Below are positions 24,643 to 33,941 of a DNA stretch of 64,000 bases, piece by piece. This stretch comes from Ensifer adhaerens (lineage in GTDB: Bacteria; Pseudomonadota; Alphaproteobacteria; Rhizobiales; Rhizobiaceae). The notes under the pieces are model-generated. The model saw nothing but the letters and a program-made list of their open reading frames with translations. It ran no database searches and had not been told where the DNA came from. A program made the position numbers and the translations under genes. How positions within the stretch are numbered: position 1 is the stretch's first letter; each line of letters starts with the position of its first letter. Where the stretch lies: assembly GCF_028993555.1 (NCBI RefSeq), contig NZ_CP118610.1, forward strand, positions 2,542,001-2,606,000, read 5' to 3'.

Positions 24643-24888
24643 TCAGCGATTTTCCCCGTGTCGCTCGCATTCCGCCTTCGTCCAGATCGCCGCGGCACAA
24701 ATGCCGACGGCGGTCCGATCTATTTTCCGCTGATCTTCGGGCGTCGCCCCTCGCGCGCCGATCAGGTCTGTTCCGACGATGCTTCTAAGGGCCGTCACAC
24801 TCGCCGGCGCCGAAGTTCCACAGCCCGCCAGCATCAAGGCAGGAATCGTAATCAGTGCGCTTCGAATGAGCGCGGCTCGCCGCTTCAT
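24643..24888 (-). CDS. Rz1-like outer-membrane spanin (lipoprotein)
   Basis: An 81-residue protein with an N-terminal signal and lipobox LMLAGC (about residues 18-23). Its start lies inside the i-spanin gene in a different frame, the classic Rz/Rz1 arrangement, and it extends past it. The mature part is about 58 residues and has a pair of cysteines (ICAA, AECE). It would connect to the inner-membrane spanin for outer-membrane disruption. Confidence 0.75.
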   Translation of the reverse strand: MKRRAALIRSALITIPALMLAGCGTSAPASVTALRSIVGTDLIGARGATPEDQRKIDRTAVGICAAAIWTKAECERHGENR

Positions 24889-25003
24889 TGTTCTGCCTTT
24901 CAATCTTGGTGGTGACGGACTGCGCGCCGTCCTCGCGGATCTCGACAACGAGCCAGGTGAGACCGGCGAGCACGAGCCCGCCGATGACGATGCGCGGCCA
25001 CAT
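24785..25003 (-). CDS. Rz-like inner-membrane spanin
   Basis: A 72-residue protein with an N-terminal membrane anchor (IVIGGLVLAGLTWLVVEI) and a polar periplasmic tail with TTKIERQNNEAASRAH. It starts 1 bp after the endolysin stop. It is short for an i-spanin, but anchor plus an overlapping lipoprotein gene fit the role. Confidence 0.7.
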   Translation of the reverse strand: MWPRIVIGGLVLAGLTWLVVEIREDGAQSVTTKIERQNNEAASRAHSKRTDYDSCLDAGGLWNFGAGECDGP

Positions 25004-25004
25004 A

Positions 25005-25892
25005 TCAGCGGGCCTGCACGCGGTTCACCGACCAGCGGCCGGTGAAGAACATGAAAAGCGCGATGGAGCCGATGACGATCAGCAGCGCGGCGATGCCGCC
25101 GGCGTAAGGATTGTTGACGCCGAGAACCGCAGAAAGGCCAGCGCCGCCAAAGAGGCCGCCAACGGTTGTCACCGCCGTTCCGCTCTTCGCCACCGGCACA
25201 TCGTCAGCCTTCGCCGCTTCCGGCTTCACGTCCGGCAGCTCCGCCGACGTCCGCGACGCCTCGAGCGCGTCAAGGAAGTTCCGATAGTAGCCGGCGATCA
25301 GCTTCGCCTTGTCGGTCCCGTTGATGATGGCGCGCGCGCCGACAGGGTCATTGGCGACCTGATTGAAATAGTCGCCGAGCTTGTTGCCGGTGAAGAGCCC
25401 TTTGATCATGCCGTCGAAGAGGATGCGAATGGCCGTTGCCATCTCTGCAGCCTTCTCCGGCGTTTTGGCTAGGCCGAACTTTTCATAGTTCTCCAGGCCG
25501 GTGATCTGCGGCAGACCCCGGCCGCGATAGAGCCAGCCGTCGTTGGGCGCCTTGTTGCCCATCCGACCGCCATAGACCTTGTTCGCCAGCTTCTGCGGAT
25601 TGCGGGCGAAGGGCGTTGCACTGGCGAGCGTCGGGAAGCGAGACGGCCAGACCTGAGTGAGACGCTCGGCTGAGTAGCTGAGGTTCTCGGTCACCGGCTG
25701 CATCGTGCCGCCGGTCTCGTGAAAGACGGTCGCCAACATGTAGGCGAGATGCCGGTTATCGATCACCTTGCCGGTCGACTGGCGCCGATCCCACTCGTCG
25801 AGGATGGCATTCATGCCATCGATCTGGGATTGCATCAGGCGGCCGCCGAAAGGCGCGCGCCTCGCATAAGCGAGGAACGTGGTTCTATTCAT
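25005..25892 (-). CDS. GH19-like endolysin with C-terminal membrane segment
   Basis: A 295-residue protein from the ATG at 25892 (AGAGG upstream). The N-terminal 180 residues are a GH19-type lysozyme/chitinase domain with catalytic candidate E59 in FHETGG and the YRGRGLPQITG block. A Pro/Ala-rich linker (about 195-225) leads to a hydrophobic C-terminal helix (about 258-282). A C-terminal anchor in a phage lysin is uncommon; most GH19 endolysins are soluble or have a SAR signal. It degrades peptidoglycan at lysis. Confidence 0.82.
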   Translation of the reverse strand: MNRTTFLAYARRAPFGGRLMQSQIDGMNAILDEWDRRQSTGKVIDNRHLAYMLATVFHETGGTMQPVTENLSYSAERLTQVWPSRFPTLASATPFARNPQKLANKVYGGRMGNKAPNDGWLYRGRGLPQITGLENYEKFGLAKTPEKAAEMATAIRILFDGMIKGLFTGNKLGDYFNQVANDPVGARAIINGTDKAKLIAGYYRNFLDALEASRTSAELPDVKPEAAKADDVPVAKSGTAVTTVGGLFGGAGLSAVLGVNNPYAGGIAALLIVIGSIALFMFFTGRWSVNRVQAR

Positions 25893-25961
25893 CGGATTTA
25901 CCTCTTCGTTAGGAAAACAGGCCACCATCCCGCACGGCATGATGCCGGCAGGGGGAGCATG

Positions 25962-26084
25962 ATGGGTTACGATTGGAATGGCGCTCGCGGGCGCCGCATG
26001 AAGATCGTGCGATTTGGAACGGCCGTCGCACTGGCGGCCTTACTGGTATCGGTCGCGGCTCAGGTGGTGACGCGAGCGATCTGA
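25962..26084 (+). CDS. Small membrane peptide opposite to the late genes
   Basis: A 40-residue frame with GGGGGAG 6 bp upstream and a helix AVALAALLVSVAAQVV at its end. It is the only + strand gene in a 200-bp gap of the late block. It could be a passenger or a lysis modulator. Small size keeps confidence low. Confidence 0.4.
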   Translation: MGYDWNGARGRRMKIVRFGTAVALAALLVSVAAQVVTRAI

Positions 26085-26091
26085 GCGCGAT

Positions 26092-26631
26092 CTAGAGCTT
26101 CAACGCCGCGACCCACATCGCATCGAATTGTTCGGCCGAGATACCGAGCTGAGCCGCGATCGTCGTTAGCAACGGATGATCACGCTCGAAATTCCCCGCA
26201 TATTGCCATTCGATCTTGGCTTCGTCTTTCTCTTGGCCATCCGGCATCGCGTCGAGCGCGGCGTCGACCTGGACGATGGAAAAGCCGTTCTTGACTAGCC
26301 CAAGACGAAGCTGACGCGCGGTGAGCGGGCCCCTGTTGGCGGCCGCCTCGCGCTCGGCCTCCTCGGTGGCGAACTTCACCATGGCCTCGGCGTGACGCGC
26401 GTCGGCATCGGGCAATTGGTAGGTTGACAGAATAGTGTCATCCGGTTCGGTCAACGCGATACCAGTCGCGAGCGCCGCCGCTTTTGCATCCCTCACAAAT
26501 TCGTCACGCGCGCTATTGATGACACCGCGCAAAACTGACTCCAGCGTCCACTGCTGCAGATCAGCGGTGAACTTGTGATGGAACGCCTTTTCGTCGATCT
26601 CGCTAAGGTCAAGCTCAACAATTCTCTTCAC
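26092..26631 (-). CDS. Tail-fibre-associated protein (assembly-type)
   Basis: A 179-residue protein. I chose the GTG at 26631 because GGAGG sits 7 bp upstream; the longer frame overlaps the fibre gene. The C-terminal part (LTARQLRLGLVKNGFSIVQVDAAL and LGISAEQFDAMW) has the pattern of small proteins that follow tail-fibre genes in rhizobial phages. A chaperone role is inferred. Confidence 0.55.
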   Translation of the reverse strand: MKRIVELDLSEIDEKAFHHKFTADLQQWTLESVLRGVINSARDEFVRDAKAAALATGIALTEPDDTILSTYQLPDADARHAEAMVKFATEEAEREAAANRGPLTARQLRLGLVKNGFSIVQVDAALDAMPDGQEKDEAKIEWQYAGNFERDHPLLTTIAAQLGISAEQFDAMWVAALKL

Positions 26632-26645
26632 TTCCAAACCTCCTT

Positions 26646-28001
26646 TTACGGGTGCAGCCACTGCGCCGTCAGTCGGGTGTTCCACCCGGTGAACAGAAAC
26701 GGATTTGATGAAACTCGGTAGGCGAACCAGTCGTTGGGGGACATTCTGGTCAGGATGGTCATCGTCTGGGTCATGTACCCCGGCCCAAGAACCAGCGCGC
26801 CCAGGACGCCGGTCCCGTTGCGAAGAAGTTCAACCGCAGTTTGGACACCTGCCCCCTGCACCGATCCGGCTATGAACATGCTGATAAGATACCAGCCGTC
26901 GAGCGGTACATGCACAGCATTCCTGCCGTTCAAGCTACCCCCAAGGGAGAAGCCGCCGCGATTGAAGAGAAATCCGCCCTCGCTAACGCCTACGAGCGTG
27001 TTTCCACCCGCGATCGTTATGTCAGCGCCCATGTTCGTGCATAAGAGTGGGGTTTCAGGGGTATGAACGGCTCCGCTTTTTCGCTCGGCGACCATCGACG
27101 TACCCAAATACTGGTTCGCGTCGCCCCAGCGCATAAGGGCCATATCAGCGCCAACGTTGCCGCCGGGCTCACCGATTCCAAAGCCGCGCTTCACCCATGC
27201 CCAGCGATTGTAGGTTGCTCCAGCAACTACACCCGTTTGGAAGTACAACGCGCCGTCGGCGTTGGCTGCGCTGATGTTGTAGATAAGGTTCCCGGTGACG
27301 CTTCCCATTGAGGACAGGTTGCCTGTCGCGTGAACGCTGCCTGATACGGTCCCGCCGCTCGCCGAAAAGGCTCCGATCTTCGATCGTATGTCAGCAGCCC
27401 CAACGGTTGTAGCGTAATAGTCTGTCCAGACCTTGCCGAGTTGGACCGCATCAATCTGGGCGATTAACTGCCCTTCGGTGGAGTGCCATCCCAGCATGAC
27501 GTCATTGCTGGCACCCATGTTCGCGCCGCCAGAACGACGCACCACCTTTGCAGCGGTGGCGAAGGTCGCATCGGTGGTGGCCGCCACCAGCGTTCGGCCG
27601 TAGCTGGTGAACGTCGCCCACGCCATAGCCGCATTGCTCGTTGCATAGGGCACTTTGTCGGCGAGCATCGACGGCCCGAGGGCATTCAGGGCGGACAGCG
27701 TCGCCGTGTCCAGCCGCGTGAGATAGGTCGCAAGCGCCTGCGCGTTCGCAACCGTCTGCTGCCCATAGGCCGTGTCGCGCATGATCGCATACGGATAGGT
27801 GCCGGAAGCCCCCTTCCATTTGATCGCGGCGGTGATCTGGGTGTTGCTATCCACAGAGAGGATAGGCAACGGATTGCCGTCCGCTTCTGCAATCAGGATG
27901 CCGCCAGCGATCAGCGCTGTTTGCCAGGCCGTTCCGATGCCAGTGATCACAGCGCTGCCGTTCGTCAGGGTGACGGTCCCTGCCGTGTAAGAAGTGGTCA
28001 T
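26646..28001 (-). CDS. Tail fibre protein
   Basis: A 451-residue protein rich in G, A, T and S. The N-terminus (SYTAGTVTLTNGSAVITG, then GTAW) matches the start of many phage fibre proteins, and the C-terminal 150 residues form a beta-rich, C1q-like looking domain (HVPLDGWYLISMF). It probably binds the host surface. Gene position after the tail-tip protein agrees. Confidence 0.75.
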   Translation of the reverse strand: MTTSYTAGTVTLTNGSAVITGIGTAWQTALIAGGILIAEADGNPLPILSVDSNTQITAAIKWKGASGTYPYAIMRDTAYGQQTVANAQALATYLTRLDTATLSALNALGPSMLADKVPYATSNAAMAWATFTSYGRTLVAATTDATFATAAKVVRRSGGANMGASNDVMLGWHSTEGQLIAQIDAVQLGKVWTDYYATTVGAADIRSKIGAFSASGGTVSGSVHATGNLSSMGSVTGNLIYNISAANADGALYFQTGVVAGATYNRWAWVKRGFGIGEPGGNVGADMALMRWGDANQYLGTSMVAERKSGAVHTPETPLLCTNMGADITIAGGNTLVGVSEGGFLFNRGGFSLGGSLNGRNAVHVPLDGWYLISMFIAGSVQGAGVQTAVELLRNGTGVLGALVLGPGYMTQTMTILTRMSPNDWFAYRVSSNPFLFTGWNTRLTAQWLHP

Positions 28002-28013
28002 GTTGGGAGCTTC

Positions 28014-29534
28014 CTAAGCTGGAATGCCGAAGATGTAGTAGCGAATGCCACCAGGCGCGTAGGCGCCCGAAGTTTGCCAGGTTCCGGGGCTGTCGCCGCG
28101 ATTGTAGTAATCGCCGACGTTGCCGGCGAAGGTGTAGAACCGGGCATTGTTCGCCGTTAGTTCACAGAAAGTGCTTTCCCCGGCGTGGGCTTGGCCGTTG
28201 TAGGGATATTTCAGCCGCTTCACGAACGGCAGGCGCCACATCGCGCCCCACGACATCGGCAGGTTGTTCTGCCCGAGGCTCGCACCGTTTCCGGCGCCGT
28301 GGTGTGTGAGGTATTTCACCATCGGGAACATGCCGGTCCCATCAAAGGGGATGTCCGTGATGACACCGTTGCCGGCGCCGAAGGTGAAATAGCCTTCCTT
28401 CAGGATCTGGACCTGCGGCCAGCGAGTATCGATGACGATATCTGCCCAGCCCGGCGGATCTGCAGAGCCAGGACGAAGGAACTGTACGACACGCCCGCCA
28501 TCTTGGAACTGCCGAAGTACCTTGTTAGACCCGCCAGTTGGACCGCTAACGTCCTCCATGTAGAGCATGAAGCGCGCCCGCATCGCCTTCGAGGCTTCGA
28601 AGCCGATCAGGCTTCCGTCAAACCAGTACTCTCCGCCGAAATCGAGGACTTGTGGGTTTGATGGATACATGATCGTAGCGCTGTCGTAGAAGTGAACGTC
28701 AAGCGCAACGGTGTCAGGCAAAGGGATGCCAGTCTGGTAGTAGCTCACCCCGGCAGGAAGCGCGAAGTCATCCGCAGCAATGACCTTCACCGGCATCTTT
28801 GAGGCATCAAAGGCCATTTGCTGAACGGTGGCGGTATCGACGTTGTAACCGGGTTTGGCGATTTTCAACGCGGTCGATGATATCTTGATGGTCTTCGTCC
28901 CGTTCGGCGCCAAGACCGGAGCGTCATCCGGTGCGACATTGTTCCCCGGCAAGTTCCAAACGTTCAAACGCTTGTCGCGCGATCTGAACTTGTTGAAAGC
29001 ATCAATTCCGTCATTCGGCGTGACGATGACGGGCATCCCGTATGCGAAGTTCCCCAGATTATTGTTGAGAACCATGTTTTCCGCCCATCCCATTTGGGCG
29101 TAGTTCCCCACGGCATAGAAACCACCCTGACCACGGTAGTATTCGCCGCTGTCGGTCCAGGCGACCATCTGTTGATTATAGCGGTTGCTGCCACCCCCCT
29201 TCTTCGCTTTCACGTCGAAGAGGGGAACGTTGTACCGAAGCGTAGGGAACGCCGCATTGCGAAAGCCCCAGAGCGTTCCCTGAGGAACGGTCAGCGACAT
29301 GTAAGTGAACGTCGCGGCATTGGCGCCCGGCGGATAGTATGTGACGCCGTTGCCAGCCTGGAAGGTGTTCACGGCCCAGATGTCACACAAGCTCGCCTGA
29401 ATGCCGAGCTTGCTGTTGTAGAGGAACTTCCACCGCTCACTATCCGGCGTCGTGCGCGGATCGTCTGCGCTATTCTTCATGATTTTGATGCAGGCGGAAC
29501 CCGAAGAATCGATGCCTATCATGGTGCGGACCAT
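28014..29534 (-). CDS. Minor tail / host-recognition protein
   Basis: A 506-residue protein that begins inside the stop of the tail-tip gene (4-bp overlap). It is rich in aromatic residues and glycine with a beta-structured appearance (e.g. FTFGAGNGVITDIPFDG). I see no enzymatic motif. Size and position suggest a receptor-binding or distal tail component; the family is not recognised. Confidence 0.55.
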   Translation of the reverse strand: MVRTMIGIDSSGSACIKIMKNSADDPRTTPDSERWKFLYNSKLGIQASLCDIWAVNTFQAGNGVTYYPPGANAATFTYMSLTVPQGTLWGFRNAAFPTLRYNVPLFDVKAKKGGGSNRYNQQMVAWTDSGEYYRGQGGFYAVGNYAQMGWAENMVLNNNLGNFAYGMPVIVTPNDGIDAFNKFRSRDKRLNVWNLPGNNVAPDDAPVLAPNGTKTIKISSTALKIAKPGYNVDTATVQQMAFDASKMPVKVIAADDFALPAGVSYYQTGIPLPDTVALDVHFYDSATIMYPSNPQVLDFGGEYWFDGSLIGFEASKAMRARFMLYMEDVSGPTGGSNKVLRQFQDGGRVVQFLRPGSADPPGWADIVIDTRWPQVQILKEGYFTFGAGNGVITDIPFDGTGMFPMVKYLTHHGAGNGASLGQNNLPMSWGAMWRLPFVKRLKYPYNGQAHAGESTFCELTANNARFYTFAGNVGDYYNRGDSPGTWQTSGAYAPGGIRYYIFGIPA

Positions 29535-32281
29535 CAGCTGTAGAACTCCAGAGTTGCGAGATTGAGGTTGAAATCGACCTTGCCGTTTTCGGAAAGAAAC
29601 CTTCCAGCGCGGATCAGTCCCGCGTTTAGGACATTCAGACGCAACGCACCGTTCTCAAAGACGAAAGGGAGAAACGTCGGGCTTCCGGGGTTCCAGACGA
29701 CGAACTGATCGGCCTTGACTGCAAAGCGGGATTTGAGCACCCCGCCTTCCGTGTAGATCTCGACGTAGAAGCCGCTGTCCTTGAACGCGTCCGCAAGGTT
29801 CGCGCGCAGCATCACCGAGAAGCGCGAGGTGACGCCCGACTGATCGGCGGCCGCCTCGAACTTTACCAGCCCCTGCGCAAACCGGCCGTTGAGATCGGCG
29901 CTTACCCCGTTGACGCTGGTCGTTAGTGCGCTGTCGGCGTTCGCACGGGCTTGCTCCTCGGCAATCAACCGAGCGAGATTGTTCCCGACCGTCGATGTCA
30001 ACACCGTCGTGTTCAAGGCCAAGGCGCTGTCGGCGTACGCGCGCGCCTGCGCCTCAGAGAAAATGGCCGCCTTGTTATCTGCGGCCGAGGCCTTCAAGGA
30101 CGTGATGTCTGACGCAAGCGCTCCATCTGCGTTGACGCGAGCCACTTGCTCTTTCGTCACCTCAGCCCGAACGTCACCGATCTGCGCAAGCACGGTGGAG
30201 ATGCGAGCCGCAAGCGCCTCATCCTCCCTTGCCCTGACCAGCGTTTCGTCGGCGATCTTCGCAAGCGATGAGCCGACTTGCGCCGTGATCTCGTGGCGCT
30301 GTGTCTGACCGAGGGCGCTTTCCACCATCCACGCGACGGCTAACTCTTCGATCCGAGGCCGGAAGAAATTATCCAGCTCGGATTGAATGTCTTCAAAGCG
30401 GCTTTTTACATCGTCGCGGACCTGACCGAGACCGACCTGCAGCGTGAGAGAGCCCGTAGCCGTCGCCGTTGTCCGCCAGGCGGTAAAGGTGCGGAGGCGA
30501 TCGGGGTTCGTCTTGATCGTTGCCCGCGCGACATAGACCTTCTCCGAGATGATGTTTTTGGTGGTCCGGTACCGACCACCCTCCGGCTCGCCGCACAGGT
30601 CAGTGAACTCTTCGGCCGAGCCGTCGACGCGATAGACAAAGAGCACATCGGTAATCGTCGGATCATCCGGAGGGTCCCAGACGAATTCGAGTGCCGGAAC
30701 GTCGAAGCCGTTGCCGCCTTGGATCATGCCGGCGTGCACATCGAAGTTCTGCACCGTGAAGAGCTGCGACGGATTGATCGGCGCGACCGGCGGGATGATC
30801 ACCGGGCCAGGCGCGATATCGCCGTCATCATAGATATCGGGGCCGGTCTCGGTCAGCATAAATGTGAGCCGAAGATCCGCGTCGCATCGCCACCCGGAAA
30901 CCATCCAGGACTTGCCCTGGTACGTGACCCACTCACCCTCCATCACCTTCAGGCCGACGCGACGGCTGACGGGCACCGTCGCGGTACCGCCCTTGCGGTT
31001 CTGGCGATAGCGGATGTTGAGCAGGTACTGCGCGATGTCGGCATCGGACACCTGCAGGAAGTCGATCGATGTCTGCCGCGCGCGCTTGTCGGCGGCGACG
31101 TCAGCGTTGACGACGATCGGCTTCAGGCTCTCCGGGTTCCACATCGAATCTGGTGAGGTGAACTGGCCCGAGAGATGGTTGAAGAGATCGAAAGCCGACT
31201 TGCGCGGCTGGCGCGGCTTCGGCCGATCACTCGGAATGTCCGCATCCGTGATCGTCAGGACAGGGATCTGCGGCGCGCCGACGACGACACCCGAGAGCCC
31301 GCGGCGGTTCAAGCCATAACCAGCCATCGCATCGTCAAAGGCCGACAGCGCCTCGGTGTGATCGGTCTCAGAATTGACCCAGAGCGAGCACTGATAGATC
31401 GGCTTGCCCTTGCGCAGCGTCCGGCAATAGTTGATCGCGACGAAGTAAGATGACAGGTCAAGCTGTCCGAGCGACTTGCCCTCGCCGATCAGGGTACGGC
31501 CGGAGCGCAAGCCCTTCAGGCCGAGCTGGTAGTTGAGACGATGCACTGCCGGGCTCAGCGTGTGCGCCCAGGTCGAAGGCGTATTTAGCCGCTGCGGGCC
31601 ATTGCCGCCCGCCACTGTCGAATCTTTCGTCGGGTCATACTCGCGCAGACCGCGCAGCATCCACTCGATGTCCGGCCGCCCCCTACCCGCATCGCGGAAG
31701 AACTGCAGGTGATAGTAGCGATAGACGACGACATAGCAGAGGCCGGAGAGCCGGCTGGTTGCCTTCCATGAATTGCCAAGTGCCGCCGTTTTCGCGACAA
31801 GCTCAGCATCCGCCACCTGCCCCGAGCGACCATCGTAGAAACGGATGTCGATTGAGCTGTTGCCATCACCATCGATAAAGCCCTCGACGAAGTAGCGCGC
31901 AGCCTCGCCGCCCGCGACCGGCTTCGCGACCAGATTGTACTTCTGGCCATACATATAGATGTAGGGCTCGAGGCCATCACACCAGCCGTTCGCCAAGATG
32001 AAGACATCGGCATTCATCTTGTTGCCTTTGTCCCACTTGGCGTAGTAGGCGCGCTGACCCTTCGTCTTGCCGATGCCGTAGAGCGTGCTTGCAGGCACGT
32101 CGCCGCCCATCTGGACTTCGCCCTGAACGGCCGTGAACTTCTGCTTCTTCTGCTGCTTTTGGCCGAGCTTCGTCAGCCCCAGCTTCGCGCCGAACGCCAG
32201 CGCTCCACCCACAAGATTGCCAATAACAGTCGAGCCGAACAGGGCGCCAAGCCCTGTCGTGACCAACGAGAAAATTGCCAT
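29534..32281 (-). CDS. Tail-tip / host-specificity protein (lambda J or GTA gp15-like)
   Basis: A 915-residue protein, the largest tail-tip component. The N-terminal 60 residues include a hydrophobic glycine-rich segment (FGSTVIGNLVGGALAFGA). The middle carries a fibronectin-like region. Residues about 640-800 form helical/coiled repeats (ARANADSALTTSV-type units), and a C-terminal beta domain follows. Position behind NlpC-like and DUF2163-like genes matches both lambda J and RcGTA tail modules. Confidence 0.8.
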   Translation of the reverse strand: MAIFSLVTTGLGALFGSTVIGNLVGGALAFGAKLGLTKLGQKQQKKQKFTAVQGEVQMGGDVPASTLYGIGKTKGQRAYYAKWDKGNKMNADVFILANGWCDGLEPYIYMYGQKYNLVAKPVAGGEAARYFVEGFIDGDGNSSIDIRFYDGRSGQVADAELVAKTAALGNSWKATSRLSGLCYVVVYRYYHLQFFRDAGRGRPDIEWMLRGLREYDPTKDSTVAGGNGPQRLNTPSTWAHTLSPAVHRLNYQLGLKGLRSGRTLIGEGKSLGQLDLSSYFVAINYCRTLRKGKPIYQCSLWVNSETDHTEALSAFDDAMAGYGLNRRGLSGVVVGAPQIPVLTITDADIPSDRPKPRQPRKSAFDLFNHLSGQFTSPDSMWNPESLKPIVVNADVAADKRARQTSIDFLQVSDADIAQYLLNIRYRQNRKGGTATVPVSRRVGLKVMEGEWVTYQGKSWMVSGWRCDADLRLTFMLTETGPDIYDDGDIAPGPVIIPPVAPINPSQLFTVQNFDVHAGMIQGGNGFDVPALEFVWDPPDDPTITDVLFVYRVDGSAEEFTDLCGEPEGGRYRTTKNIISEKVYVARATIKTNPDRLRTFTAWRTTATATGSLTLQVGLGQVRDDVKSRFEDIQSELDNFFRPRIEELAVAWMVESALGQTQRHEITAQVGSSLAKIADETLVRAREDEALAARISTVLAQIGDVRAEVTKEQVARVNADGALASDITSLKASAADNKAAIFSEAQARAYADSALALNTTVLTSTVGNNLARLIAEEQARANADSALTTSVNGVSADLNGRFAQGLVKFEAAADQSGVTSRFSVMLRANLADAFKDSGFYVEIYTEGGVLKSRFAVKADQFVVWNPGSPTFLPFVFENGALRLNVLNAGLIRAGRFLSENGKVDFNLNLATLEFYS

Positions 32282-32289
32282 GGAAGGGA

Positions 32290-32694
32290 TTACCCGAGAT
32301 GGAAAGTCGCGACGACGTCGGAAAGGCCGTGGTCGCTACGGCCCCTCTCGGTTTTGGTGATGAAGCGATTGCCGATGCAGACACCGACGTGCTCGGCGCC
32401 ATCAGCGAGGCGCAGGATGACCAGGTCGAAGTAGCGCGCCGAGGCGGCGCCATCCGCATCCTGTGCCAGCTCGGCCGACCAGAAGTCGACAAGGCTCGAA
32501 AATCCGCGCCGGCGGAGCGCTATATGCGCGCCCCTCAGGGTCTTATAGGCGTCCTGGTATTTCTCGACGAGCGAGGTGCTGTGCAAGGCATCCGCCATGG
32601 CGCAGCCGAGGTGGAAGCAATCGGCCGGGCCATAGGCATAGGGGGTCGACAGCTCACGCTCGAGCGTGGCCGATCCGATACGAAACCGCTCCAT
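32290..32694 (-). CDS. NlpC/P60-like tail peptidase (DUF6950 type)
   Basis: A 134-residue protein with candidate catalytic Cys in PADCFHLGCAMADAL (about residues 24-38) and His in EHVGVCIGNRF (about 103). This is the usual tail-associated cell-wall peptidase (lambda K / GTA gp14 position). It would open the cell wall during DNA entry. Confidence 0.75.
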   Translation of the reverse strand: MERFRIGSATLERELSTPYAYGPADCFHLGCAMADALHSTSLVEKYQDAYKTLRGAHIALRRRGFSSLVDFWSAELAQDADGAASARYFDLVILRLADGAEHVGVCIGNRFITKTERGRSDHGLSDVVATFHLG

Positions 32695-32697
32695 GGC

Positions 32698-33291
32698 TTA
32701 TCTCGAAACCTGTCCCCATTCCTCGGGGATCGTGCCGACGGTCGCGACATATTCGAGCCCGGTGTCCGTCTCGTCATTGTCGAACTGCTGGTCACCGGAG
32801 CTTCGCTTGATCAGCGTCTGTCCTCGCGCCGAGCGGCCGGGCGGCTGTAGCTCGATCGTCAGCGTCAGCAATCCGGAGCCCTTCGCGTCGAGCGCGTCGT
32901 CGTTGAAGCTGATCCGGTCGATCTCATAGAGGTTCGAAACGAGAATGCCGACAACCTCATTGGTGTTCGGCACGCCGGCGAGGTGCGTGATGATGACGGG
33001 CGAGTTCGGGTAGTCATATTCCTCGATCTTCGCGACCGCATCGTCCGGGTCTGTGACCGGGATATTCGAGAACTGGATTGTCCGGGTCGTCACAGCGACG
33101 CCGACATCGCTGTTGATGTCGCCGGCCTCGAGGAATCTATTTGGCAGGTACTTCAGGCCGTTATAGGTGAACGGACGCCCGCCACGATGATAGCCGACCG
33201 TCTTGCCCGGCAGATCGAAGCGGATCAGGTCAAGCGTTACGAACTCGCCGCTTTCGACGATCGCCTCGACTTCAGGAGAAAGCACGCTCAT
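32698..33291 (-). CDS. DUF2163-like minor tail protein
   Basis: A 197-residue protein with ESGEFVTLDLIRFDLPG at the start and the central FTYNGLKYLPN segment typical of distal-tail DUF2163-like proteins. It overlaps the gene upstream by 4 bp and precedes the peptidase, as in GTA gene clusters. Structural role at the tail tip. Confidence 0.7.
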   Translation of the reverse strand: MSVLSPEVEAIVESGEFVTLDLIRFDLPGKTVGYHRGGRPFTYNGLKYLPNRFLEAGDINSDVGVAVTTRTIQFSNIPVTDPDDAVAKIEEYDYPNSPVIITHLAGVPNTNEVVGILVSNLYEIDRISFNDDALDAKGSGLLTLTIELQPPGRSARGQTLIKRSSGDQQFDNDETDTGLEYVATVGTIPEEWGQVSR

Positions 33292-33941
33292 GAGAAGAAC
33301 AGCTCCGTAGCCGTGAACTGGACATTGTAGTTCGGCCAGGACTTCGGAAGGCTGTAGCTGCCCTCGTCCATCTCCATGATGCAGGCCGGTTTCTCGAAGT
33401 GGACCGTATTCCCTACGGCAAAGGTCTGGGTGTCGAGCGCGAAGCGGATCGACAAGGTGACGACGCCGGCGCCGTTGGCCGTCGCCGGCGCTGTGATCCG
33501 ATGCAGCGAGCGCACCAGCGGCGATTTGCGCACCTCGACATAGTCGCCGAGCGACAGCTGAAAGCCAGCCGGCAGCCCGTTGACGACGATCGCCAGTGGG
33601 CTCGTGATCGACTGAAGTAGAGCGTCCCCTACGAAGGCGCCCCCGCCAGCCTTCACACCGGAAAGCGGTGTGTCGCCCTGGTAGGCGATCGGTCGAGGCC
33701 TCTGCGGATCGTAGCCGGCGAACACACCGCCATCGCTCGCCAGCATGTTGAAGGCGTCGAATGCCGCAACCTCGGCCGTCGTCAGCTTGCCCGCGGCATA
33801 GGTCGCCACCCAGAACGGCGTGCCGCGAAACAGCGTCTCGGTGCGCCGGCCGAGCATGCGCGAAGTGCTACGGGTGCGGATCGGGTCGAAGGAAATCGAC
33901 GGACCATAGACGACGGCGGGAAGCGCGATCAGATCCGGCAT
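33288..33941 (-). CDS. Distal tail protein (lambda M/L or GTA gp12 position)
   Basis: A 217-residue beta-rich protein (e.g. NWPxxNVQFTA-like ending SWPNYNVQFTATELFF). It overlaps the tape-measure stop by 1 bp. No motif identifies a family, but the order H - this - DUF2163 - peptidase - J places it at the distal tail. Confidence 0.65.
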   Translation of the reverse strand: MPDLIALPAVVYGPSISFDPIRTRSTSRMLGRRTETLFRGTPFWVATYAAGKLTTAEVAAFDAFNMLASDGGVFAGYDPQRPRPIAYQGDTPLSGVKAGGGAFVGDALLQSITSPLAIVVNGLPAGFQLSLGDYVEVRKSPLVRSLHRITAPATANGAGVVTLSIRFALDTQTFAVGNTVHFEKPACIMEMDEGSYSLPKSWPNYNVQFTATELFFS

